A DNA stretch of 50,297 nucleotides from JALEFZ01 sp039817415. GTDB lineage: Bacteria > Bacteroidota > Bacteroidia > J057. Location of the stretch: contig JBCBVV010000048.1 of assembly GCA_039817415.1 (NCBI GenBank), positions 1 to 50,297 of the forward strand. Direction: 5' to 3'. The notes under the pieces are model-generated. The model was not told the DNA's origin. It worked only from the letters and a program-made list of their open reading frames with translations, and searched no databases. Of the stretch, positions 9,273 through 16,481 are shown one piece after another. Position 1 is the first letter of the stretch. Each line of letters begins with the position of its first letter. The position numbers and the translations under genes were made by a program.

Positions 9273-11021
9273 TTATTTCAAAATCACTTTGCGTACAGAA
9301 CGCTTACCGGCAGATTCAATGATCAAGAAGTGAGCACCTCTCGCCAGCTTAGCTACTTCCAGTTCTACGGTAGCTGAACCCGCAGCAACGTTCTCTTCTC
9401 CTACCAATACTTCACGTCCTTGCAGGTCGATCATTTTGTAGGAAACAGTGGCTCCCTGCTCACCTGTCAACTCAATCGCTACACGCTCTGATGCAGGGTT
9501 AGGGAAGATTTTTAGCTGTGCGTCAAACTCCTTGTCGATGTTAGTTACTACACTTAGAAGATTAGCCGTTCCGTCAGGTAGTACCAATAGCAGACCAAGT
9601 GCCTCACCATTGTTATTGGCAGATGGAGTAAGGAAACCAGAAGCCAGGATGATACCAGCTCCACCTGCAAGAGAAGAAGCATCGGCACGGAATACAGCAA
9701 GGGCAGGGTTATCACCTTCAGCTCTTACACCCAAGTCATAGCTAGCAGGGTCCAAAGGAAGGTAATCAGTAATATCAGTGTAAGCAGCGCTGTCTACGAT
9801 CTCTCCGGCTCCAAGAGCAAATACGTCTACTGCAGGTGCATCTGTAGCACCGTGGTAAACAGCAAGCTCAACTTTTGAATTATCCAAGGCAGCCTCACGC
9901 GCACCACCTTTTACAACAAGCTGGAATCCAGTAGAAATACTTTCTGGGTTAGCAGCAAAAGCTGTAGGATCAATCACACCATTAGCAATGATGTAAAAAG
10001 AACCACCGTCAGCACCTGTAACAGGGATAGTAGTCACTACCTCATTATCGATTCCAGTAGAAGCAGATCCGGCGATTACCACATTCAACGGGTATTCAGT
10101 AGGAATATCAATGAATCCAGTTGCACCACGGAATGGCACATCGTCCAATTTCAAGGTATCAACGTTTAGGTCAATGTAAATATCAACAGTTGCGGCAGCA
10201 GGATCAGCGGAGTTATGAATGATCTGAGCACGAGCAGCACCAACAGCAGTTAAAGGCTGGAATGCACCTCCACTAGCAGGCACTAAAAATAGACCGAAAG
10301 CAGGAGCGCTTCCACCACCATTCGCGGCTGGATCGAAGAAACCTGAAGCTAATACAGCACCAGCACCTCCTTTAAGGCCTGAAGCGTCAAGGAAGAAAGG
10401 AGCAACGATAGAAGAAGGATCATTTGCAGCAGTAACATCAATTCTGTAAGCAATGGTGTCAAGGGCTACATATCCAGAAATATCTTGGTAAGCAACACTG
10501 TCTAGCAAAGCATTACCTCTTTCATTGATGCCTACAGAAGGAGCATCAGTAGAACCATGGACTACTGTTACATCAACTTTATTTGGGTCAGTAGCTGCTT
10601 CTCTACCTTCAGCAAGAAGAAGGGTAAAGTTGTTGTCTACCATGTCAGGATTCATGGCAAAGGTAGATCCAGGTAGATTCAAAACACCAGAGGCAATAGC
10701 TAAGTTCACACTTCCATCAGTCAAAGAAGGAATATTGATGGTTTCAATACCCTCAGTAATGCTGGTAGAAGTTGGAAGTGCTACAACGATATCAATGCTG
10801 GTATTCGCTGGCAGATCAGTAAAAGCTGTAGCTGTGCGGAATGCTACATCATCAAGTTTAATGGTATCAGAACCCGTATCAATGTAGATATCCACAGAAG
10901 CCGCAGCCGGGTCTGCACAGTTGTGAATAACCTGAACCTTGGCAGTTTGTGCCATCGCTCCAAGTGCCAAGCCTAGCGATAGGATCAGCGTCGTGATGTT
11001 GCGTAAAGAAAAAATCTTCAT
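9273..11021 (-). CDS. DUF4397-repeat secreted protein with T9SS type A sorting signal
   Basis: Secreted protein of 582 residues. I place the start at the ATG at 11021 because it begins directly with a signal peptide (MKIFSLRNITTLILSLGL, ending in A-M-A-Q); an in-frame ATG 90 bp upstream would put 30 non-signal residues in front. Four DUF4397-like beta domains follow, organised as two copies of a ~240-residue double unit: each copy starts with a VIHNCADPAAA or IIHNSADPAAA motif and contains a VVHGSTDAP or VYHGATDAP motif. The last ~85 residues are a T9SS type A signal starting LKIFPNPASERV and ending with a lysine-rich strand. It should be exported by the T9SS and displayed or released. Its ligand is unknown. 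Confidence 0.9.
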   Translation of the reverse strand: MKIFSLRNITTLILSLGLALGAMAQTAKVQVIHNCADPAAASVDIYIDTGSDTIKLDDVAFRTATAFTDLPANTSIDIVVALPTSTSITEGIETINIPSLTDGSVNLAIASGVLNLPGSTFAMNPDMVDNNFTLLLAEGREAATDPNKVDVTVVHGSTDAPSVGINERGNALLDSVAYQDISGYVALDTIAYRIDVTAANDPSSIVAPFFLDASGLKGGAGAVLASGFFDPAANGGGSAPAFGLFLVPASGGAFQPLTAVGAARAQIIHNSADPAAATVDIYIDLNVDTLKLDDVPFRGATGFIDIPTEYPLNVVIAGSASTGIDNEVVTTIPVTGADGGSFYIIANGVIDPTAFAANPESISTGFQLVVKGGAREAALDNSKVELAVYHGATDAPAVDVFALGAGEIVDSAAYTDITDYLPLDPASYDLGVRAEGDNPALAVFRADASSLAGGAGIILASGFLTPSANNNGEALGLLLVLPDGTANLLSVVTNIDKEFDAQLKIFPNPASERVAIELTGEQGATVSYKMIDLQGREVLVGEENVAAGSATVELEVAKLARGAHFLIIESAGKRSVRKVILK

Positions 11022-11507
11022 AATTAGATTTTGGTTAATGAAAGCTTTGATAAGGATTGGTAAGGACATAAAGAGTCTGTCAAGAAGCCTTGATAAAGCT
11101 CTTTTACACATCTAGCTAATAATCAACTATTTGTGATAGTCCTATGTAACACGATTCTGCTAGGTTCGAGATTATGATTCACTCATTACTCGCAAAAGAA
11201 CGTTCAACAAAATTGGCCAGCAGGACAATGTTGATAGTGTAACGGCAGCTTTCAACCATTGGTTCGTAACATTGACTTAACAACTAGACAGATTTCTGAG
11301 AAACAAAAGAGAAAGCATGATCACACAAACTACTTATTATCAATTATTTACACTATGCATTTAATTCATTTCTGAATCACATGCCAAATCCTATAGATCA
11401 AAAATCTTCATTTTCTACCCTTTTCTATTCGCAATTCATCTGATTTCATCTTCAAAATAACAAGCATACGACCTTTCGAATATGAGCTGTCTGCCTATAT
11501 TTGCCGT
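11022..11507. other. Divergent intergenic region DUF4397 / OsmC
   Basis: A 486-bp non-coding stretch. It holds a two-tier inverted repeat at 11071-11103 (outer AAGAG/CTCTT, inner TCAAG/CTTGA with a 4-nt loop) that would lie in the leader of the DUF4397 mRNA. The OsmC promoter is at its right end. I see no minus-strand TAnnTTTG promoter and no small gene. Confidence 0.5.
11496..11503 (+). promoter_or_regulatory. -7 promoter element directly before OsmC
   Basis: TATATTTG is an exact TAnnTTTG match ending 4 bp before the OsmC ATG at 11508. A TTTCG sequence near 11474-11478 is an imperfect -33 element about 18 bp upstream. Transcription starting the usual few bases after the -7 box would begin at or next to the ATG, giving a leaderless mRNA. 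Confidence 0.55.
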
Positions 11508-11924
11508 ATGAAAGTTGACATCCAAAGATTAAATCAAGCAGTACACTTTGAAGGCAGAAATTCTGAACAACTCAAGGTTTTTGTTGATGGCTCTCCCGAA
11601 GCAGGTGGAGAAGGTAAGGGTGTACGCCCCATGGAAATGATATTGATGGCTCTTGGGAGCTGTGCTTCCATAGACATCGTTTTGATTTTGGAGAAAATGC
11701 GACAAGACCTGAAGGACTTGAAGATTGAGGTTGAAGGCAAAAGGGCAGAAGACCAAGTTCCCAAGGTATTTACAGACATCCATGTAACCTTTATCCTGAC
11801 GGGGACCTTTGATGAAGAAAAAGTTGCCCGAGCTGCTGATCTGGCCATTAATAAATATTGTTCTGTAAAAAATATGTTGGACGCTACCGTCAACATTACC
11901 CATTCCTATGAAATTCGAAACTAA
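11508..11924 (+). CDS. OsmC family protein
   Basis: A 138-residue cytoplasmic protein of the OsmC/Ohr superfamily, thiol peroxidases or stress proteins that use two cysteines. Cys52 lies in the ALGSCASID motif and Cys118 in NKYCSVKN, the two expected redox positions. The central GKGVRPMEMILMALGSC segment is typical of the YhfA/OsmC branch rather than Ohr. Its last 17 bp overlap the start of metZ, so the two genes are very probably translated from one mRNA. The pairing links a thiol-active protein with sulfur amino-acid synthesis. The start codon sits right behind a promoter element. Confidence 0.9.
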   Translation: MKVDIQRLNQAVHFEGRNSEQLKVFVDGSPEAGGEGKGVRPMEMILMALGSCASIDIVLILEKMRQDLKDLKIEVEGKRAEDQVPKVFTDIHVTFILTGTFDEEKVARAADLAINKYCSVKNMLDATVNITHSYEIRN

Positions 11925-13065
11925 GGCGATTCGCCTTCAAACAGAAAGAAGCCAACATAGAGAACATGCTACGCCCATGTTCAATACCTCCAGCTTTGTC
12001 TTTGATGACGCGGAGCAGATGCGGGCTATGTTTGCAGATGAGATCGAAGGAAATATCTATTCGAGGTACTCCAACCCAACTACTCGAGAGTTTGAATTAA
12101 AGATGGCTGCCCTCGAAGGCGTAGATGATGCCTTTGCGACAGCCTCCGGAATGGCCGCCATTTATGCAGGCCTTATGGGTTTGCTCGAGGCTGGAGATCA
12201 TATCCTGGCATCAAGAGCTGTATTTGGATCCACTCATGGCATCCTTTCTCAGGTACTCCCTAAATGTGGGATTAGCTGTACCATGGTCGCTGCAGATCAA
12301 CCAGAGGCATGGTCTGCTGCCATACGACCAGAAACAAAAATGTTGTTCATCGAAACGCCTTCAAATCCTGGATTAGCCATCATTGATCTAGAATGGGCAG
12401 GAAAATTTGCCAAGGAACATCAACTTATCTTCCATGTCGACAACTGCTTTGCCACTCCTTATATCCAGAATCCTGCAGCATACGGGGCTGACTTGGTTAC
12501 ACATTCGGCAACAAAATTCATTGATGGACAAGGCCGTGTCGTAGGGGGAGTGGTAACAGGAAGAGAGGATCTAATAGCGGAGGTAAGGAAGTTTTGCAGA
12601 AAAACTGGCCCTTGTATGGCTCCATTTAATGCATGGGTCCTTTCCAAAAGCTTAGAGACCCTGCATGTTCGTCTGGATAGACATTGTAGCAATGCGTTGG
12701 AATTGGCTACAAGGCTACAGGATCATCCACAGGTCGAACAAGTCAATTACCCTTTCCTTCCCTCCCATCCCCAATACCAGATCGCCCAAAAGCAGATGAA
12801 ATTAGGAGGAGGGCTAGTTACTTTCAGGATAAAGGGTGGATTAGAAAAGGGCAAACAATTTCTGGATGCGATTAAGATGTGTTCTCTTTCGGCCAATTTA
12901 GGAGACAGCAGAACCATTGTTACCCATCCAGCCTCCACCACTCATGCCAAATTGAAGGAAGAAGACAGGCAGGCTGTCGGTATTACAGCTGGCTTGATTC
13001 GCGTTTCAGTTGGTCTGGAACATATAGACGATATTGCGGCTGATATTTTTCAGGCTTTAGGGTGA
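11908..13065 (+). CDS. metZ: O-succinylhomoserine sulfhydrylase / trans-sulfuration PLP enzyme
   Basis: A 385-residue Cys/Met-metabolism PLP enzyme, full length. It has the family patterns YSRYSNPT near residues 50-57, SGMAAI near 79-84, and the PLP lysine K203 in HSATKFIDGQGRVVGG. The DNCFATPYIQNP segment binds the cofactor. MetZ makes homocysteine directly from O-succinylhomoserine and sulfide. An O-acetylhomoserine sulfhydrylase or cystathionine gamma-synthase role cannot be excluded from sequence alone. The reading frame starts 17 bp inside the OsmC gene, indicating translational coupling. A 16-bp-stem terminator follows at once. Confidence 0.88.
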   Translation: MKFETKAIRLQTERSQHREHATPMFNTSSFVFDDAEQMRAMFADEIEGNIYSRYSNPTTREFELKMAALEGVDDAFATASGMAAIYAGLMGLLEAGDHILASRAVFGSTHGILSQVLPKCGISCTMVAADQPEAWSAAIRPETKMLFIETPSNPGLAIIDLEWAGKFAKEHQLIFHVDNCFATPYIQNPAAYGADLVTHSATKFIDGQGRVVGGVVTGREDLIAEVRKFCRKTGPCMAPFNAWVLSKSLETLHVRLDRHCSNALELATRLQDHPQVEQVNYPFLPSHPQYQIAQKQMKLGGGLVTFRIKGGLEKGKQFLDAIKMCSLSANLGDSRTIVTHPASTTHAKLKEEDRQAVGITAGLIRVSVGLEHIDDIAADIFQALG

Positions 13066-13080
13066 AGAGGAAAGCATCAT

Positions 13081-13124
13081 CATCAAAAAAGCGGCTCCCA
13101 ATAATCGAAGCCGCTTTTTTGATG
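13081..13124. terminator. Bidirectional terminator after metZ
   Basis: A perfect 16-bp inverted repeat, CATCAAAAAAGCGGCT (13081-13096) with its complement at 13109-13124, and a 12-nt loop. It lies between convergent genes ending at 13065 and 13137 and can serve both. Confidence 0.9.
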
Positions 13125-13136
13125 AAAAGTAAGTTC

Positions 13137-14675
13137 TTATTGGGTATTCCCGTACACCACAAAGTAAAAGTTGGAATTGCTTCCTGCCCCCCCTTCCTCA
13201 ATATTGATACGCACTACATTACTATTGTTAGTACCAGAGGCAGTAGTGATCTCATTATCAGGAGTGCTGCTAAATGAGGTGGCTATCACAACGGGAAAGC
13301 CGACAGGTGTGTTAGCCAATGAGATATCGTAAGTACCTGTTGAAGGCCTTGCAATACTGCTTATCCCAAATCCCTGAAGGATAGTACCATTTGAAGAAAT
13401 ATATCCCCATGCTATGGGGAGGCTGTTGGCATATACTTTCCCTATGCTAGGGCTATTGGTTCCATTTTCGCTAAGGGTTACGGAATTAAAAGACGCATCG
13501 CCGTTGGCATTGATGGACGAGGTAACATCCGTTCCCTGAATGGTCTCTATCATCTGCACATCATCAGGAGCTGTAACAGGCACAGCAAGCTCAAGTAAGT
13601 TTTGGTTACTAATCATACCACTGGTATGCTCAATCTTAGCGACTGTCTCTACCCCAACAGGCTGAACAACTGTCAAGGTATTGGTGGGATTGCTGGTTCT
13701 TACCCCTACTTTTCCCCCACTGTAATAGATATTATTTCCAACCTGGGTCCAAATGCTATTGTCCTCATCATTGGCAGGCACCCACTGGGTTCCGTTCCAT
13801 TTCAGGACTTGGCTGAGAGCTGGTGAACCGGCACTTACTGGATTCCCTTGAATCCCAACTACATTTGGATTAGGATAGAAACCGCTTAAATCCCCTCCAG
13901 CTGCTGTTCCAATGGTGATATCATCCGATCCGTCTGTATCTCCCGTATTGGTAATGACATTTCCTGTGATATCGATGCCGGTTCCTGCCGTATAAACTGG
14001 AATGTTGACACTATTTCCTTGAGAGATCGACAATGTGCTTCCACTAAGAGAAAGAGATTGAATTTCGTTAGTCGGATCTGAATCCGCATCCTGCAGTGCT
14101 ACACTTCCTCCTCCATTTGAAAGGGTCAGTGTATCATTGCTTAAACTGATTTGCTGAAGCTCATTTGAAGGATCAGCATCAGCGTCGTCAACCTCATCGT
14201 TACCATTCTCCCAGCTATTACCGTTCCATTTTAGGACTTGCCCATTGCTTACGGCAGATAAGCTCACATCGGTTAGATCGGTAACCTTCATATCTGTTGC
14301 CAATTTGGCGAAGGGGACTGCTTCCAATTCAGTGGTATCCATGGGCAAGCCATTTAGGGTTACCACCAGAAAGTGACGGCCTGTACTCCAATCTATAGAA
14401 GAGAAAGACTGGGAAGAAACGCCCTTTCCAATCGTAAGAGCAAATAAACCAAAATCGTTTGTTTGGACATTCAGATGATCCTCTTCATAAACCTGTGTTT
14501 GATTGGCATCAAGGATAGCAAATTCAAGGTTGATGGTGGTATTTGACTGTATATTTCCTATGGCATCACGAGCTACAGCCTGGTAGGAAAATCCCTGAAG
14601 GCCCTGTGCGAAAAAATAAACAGGCAATAAGGTGAAGATGAGCAAAAAGAGGTTTGTTCGAGTAAAGTTTGTCAT
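13137..14675 (-). CDS. Secreted tail-fibre-like surface protein
   Basis: A 512-residue secreted protein of a kind common in Bacteroidota and resembling phage tail fibres. Residues 1-24 are a signal peptide (ending VYFFAQ). The next ~110 residues (QGFSYQAVARDAIGNIQ...) are the conserved N-terminal beta domain of this group. Then come repeats of about 35 residues, with DADADPSNELQQISLSND matched by DADSDPTNEIQSLSLSGS, and a repeated VLKWNG-x-x-W motif. The last ~100 residues are a compact Ser/Gly/Asn-rich domain ending FYFVVYGNTQ. There is no visible T9SS sorting signal, so how it reaches the surface is unclear. The function is unknown; adhesion is a guess. Confidence 0.8.
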   Translation of the reverse strand: MTNFTRTNLFLLIFTLLPVYFFAQGLQGFSYQAVARDAIGNIQSNTTINLEFAILDANQTQVYEEDHLNVQTNDFGLFALTIGKGVSSQSFSSIDWSTGRHFLVVTLNGLPMDTTELEAVPFAKLATDMKVTDLTDVSLSAVSNGQVLKWNGNSWENGNDEVDDADADPSNELQQISLSNDTLTLSNGGGSVALQDADSDPTNEIQSLSLSGSTLSISQGNSVNIPVYTAGTGIDITGNVITNTGDTDGSDDITIGTAAGGDLSGFYPNPNVVGIQGNPVSAGSPALSQVLKWNGTQWVPANDEDNSIWTQVGNNIYYSGGKVGVRTSNPTNTLTVVQPVGVETVAKIEHTSGMISNQNLLELAVPVTAPDDVQMIETIQGTDVTSSINANGDASFNSVTLSENGTNSPSIGKVYANSLPIAWGYISSNGTILQGFGISSIARPSTGTYDISLANTPVGFPVVIATSFSSTPDNEITTASGTNNSNVVRINIEEGGAGSNSNFYFVVYGNTQ

Positions 14676-14927
14676 GCTTTATGATTTGTAATAAGGAATC
14701 AGGATTTGCGCTTAGGCTGCATCATGATAAAATATACATGAATTTTTTCTCATGAATATTCTTTAGTACAAAAAGTTCGCAATACATCACAGTCCTTCCA
14801 CAAATGACGACTTAGGTGGATTAAGTTAACTGCATGTCCAAAATTGCCGTTTCTCTTCATACTAGTTGTCGGATTTCTTGTAAACACGGACAAAAAAAAC
14901 CTATTTGCCAAGCGAAGTGGGAAAAGG

Positions 14928-16406
14928 ATGTCCTTGCCCAAATCTTTGAACTCAAGCAACCTGATTATGTATATCATGATGTTGGTAGCCTTCGTCCTTG
15001 GCTACATTTGTATTGCATTAGAACACCCGCTAAAAATTGACAAGGCAGCTTCAGCTGTACTGACGGGTGTTATTTGTTGGACTCTACTGGTCTTTGGTCA
15101 GGATGTAATTCTGGCTGACAAAGTGGCTGGCCACCATGAAAGCTCACACAGCACAGAACAAGTAGATAGTCATGAAGGCCATTCTGAAGGCCATGCAGAT
15201 GATCACGCAGGCGATGGACATGAGGCTTCCGCTGCTTCAGGCCACTCCGCTACCCAGCACTATCTAGAGGAGCATCTTCTTGAACACCTGGGAGAGATTG
15301 CAGAAATTCTCTTCTTTCTTCTTGGTGCCATGACCATTGTAGAACTTATCGATGCACACGAAGGCTTCAGCATCGTTACAGATAGGATCACAACCACCAA
15401 AAAATCCCAGCTCCTATGGATAATATCCGTGGTAACCTTCTTCTTCTCTGCTGCATTGGACAACTTAACAACGTCCATTGTGATGGCGGCTTTGCTGCCC
15501 AAGTTGATCAAAAAGAAAGAAGACCTTTGGTTCTTTGCCGGAATGGTGATCATCGCAGCCAATGCTGGTGGTGCTTGGTCCCCTATTGGAGACGTAACCA
15601 CTATCATGCTTTGGATTGGCGGTCAGGTTTCCGCCTTCAACATCATTGTCATTGACTTCATTCCTTCTGTTGTCTGCCTATTGGTTCCCTTGACAGTATC
15701 TTCCTTCCTCTTGAAAGGACATGTCGAGCGACCAAGTGCAGTTGAAGAAAGCCATATGAATCCTCCTATTCACGAATGGGAGCAAAGACTTATTTTCTGG
15801 ATGGGTGTATGTGGACTCTTGTTCGTACCCGTCTTCAAAACAGTTACCCACCTTCCTCCATACTTGGGCGTCATGTTCAGTTTGGGTGTGATTTGGGTTA
15901 CAACTGAGATTCTTCACAGAAGAAGGACAGAAGTGGAAAGCAGAAGCTCTCTATTGGTATCCAAAGTAATTCAGAAAGTAGACACACCTTCGGTATTGTT
16001 CTTCTTGGGAATTCTATTGGCAGTAGCAGCCCTACAGACGGCTGGACACTTGGCGCAATTGGCGACTGCCATGGATGCCACCTTCAACGGAAACATTTAT
16101 ATCATCAATATCTTGATTGGTCTCCTATCATCTATCGTGGATAATGTCCCGATGGTAGCTGCTGCAATCGGTATGTACCCGCTTGAGACTTATGCCATGG
16201 ACCATCCATTCTGGGAGCTCCTTGCTTACTGTGCAGGTACAGGTGGTAGTGCCTTGATCATCGGTTCTGCCGCAGGTGTAGCCATCATGGGTATCTTGAA
16301 GATCGACTTCATGTGGTACCTCAGAAAAATCACTTGGTTGGCTCTGATTGGATATTTTGCAGGAGTAGGAACGTATTACCTACAGTCTTTGATCATGGGA
16401 CACTGA
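14928..16406 (+). CDS. nhaD: NhaD-type sodium:proton antiporter
   Basis: Multi-spanning Na+/H+ antiporter of the NhaD family, 492 residues from the ATG at 14928; an in-frame start at 14844 would add 28 residues that do not look like the family N-terminus. Conserved membrane motifs are ALDNLTTSIV, NAGGAWSPIGDVTT, SSIVDNVPMVAAA and GTGGSALIIGSAAGVA, holding the Asp, Asn, Ser and Thr residues expected in the ion path. The odd feature is an insertion at residues 69-120, between early membrane helices, with 12 histidines plus many Asp and Glu residues. The gene stands alone and ends at a 17-bp-stem terminator. It exports sodium and balances pH, consistent with a marine host. Confidence 0.9.
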   Translation: MSLPKSLNSSNLIMYIMMLVAFVLGYICIALEHPLKIDKAASAVLTGVICWTLLVFGQDVILADKVAGHHESSHSTEQVDSHEGHSEGHADDHAGDGHEASAASGHSATQHYLEEHLLEHLGEIAEILFFLLGAMTIVELIDAHEGFSIVTDRITTTKKSQLLWIISVVTFFFSAALDNLTTSIVMAALLPKLIKKKEDLWFFAGMVIIAANAGGAWSPIGDVTTIMLWIGGQVSAFNIIVIDFIPSVVCLLVPLTVSSFLLKGHVERPSAVEESHMNPPIHEWEQRLIFWMGVCGLLFVPVFKTVTHLPPYLGVMFSLGVIWVTTEILHRRRTEVESRSSLLVSKVIQKVDTPSVLFFLGILLAVAALQTAGHLAQLATAMDATFNGNIYIINILIGLLSSIVDNVPMVAAAIGMYPLETYAMDHPFWELLAYCAGTGGSALIIGSAAGVAIMGILKIDFMWYLRKITWLALIGYFAGVGTYYLQSLIMGH

Positions 16407-16425
16407 TCATTTGATATATAAACAA

Positions 16426-16463
16426 GATAAAAGGACCGTTGGCAATCCAACGGTCCTTTTATC
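16426..16463. terminator. Bidirectional terminator after nhaD
   Basis: A perfect 17-bp stem, GATAAAAGGACCGTTGG (16426-16442) with its complement at 16447-16463, and a CAAT loop. It separates convergent genes ending at 16406 and 16482. Confidence 0.92.
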
Positions 16464-16481
16464 TTTGGAAGCAAGAAGAAC

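Noticed and set aside
13081..13124. Long perfect inverted repeat as a mobile-element end or attachment site
   Set aside because: It lies between convergent genes, has A/T-run ends and behaves as a bidirectional terminator; no transposase or target duplication is nearby.
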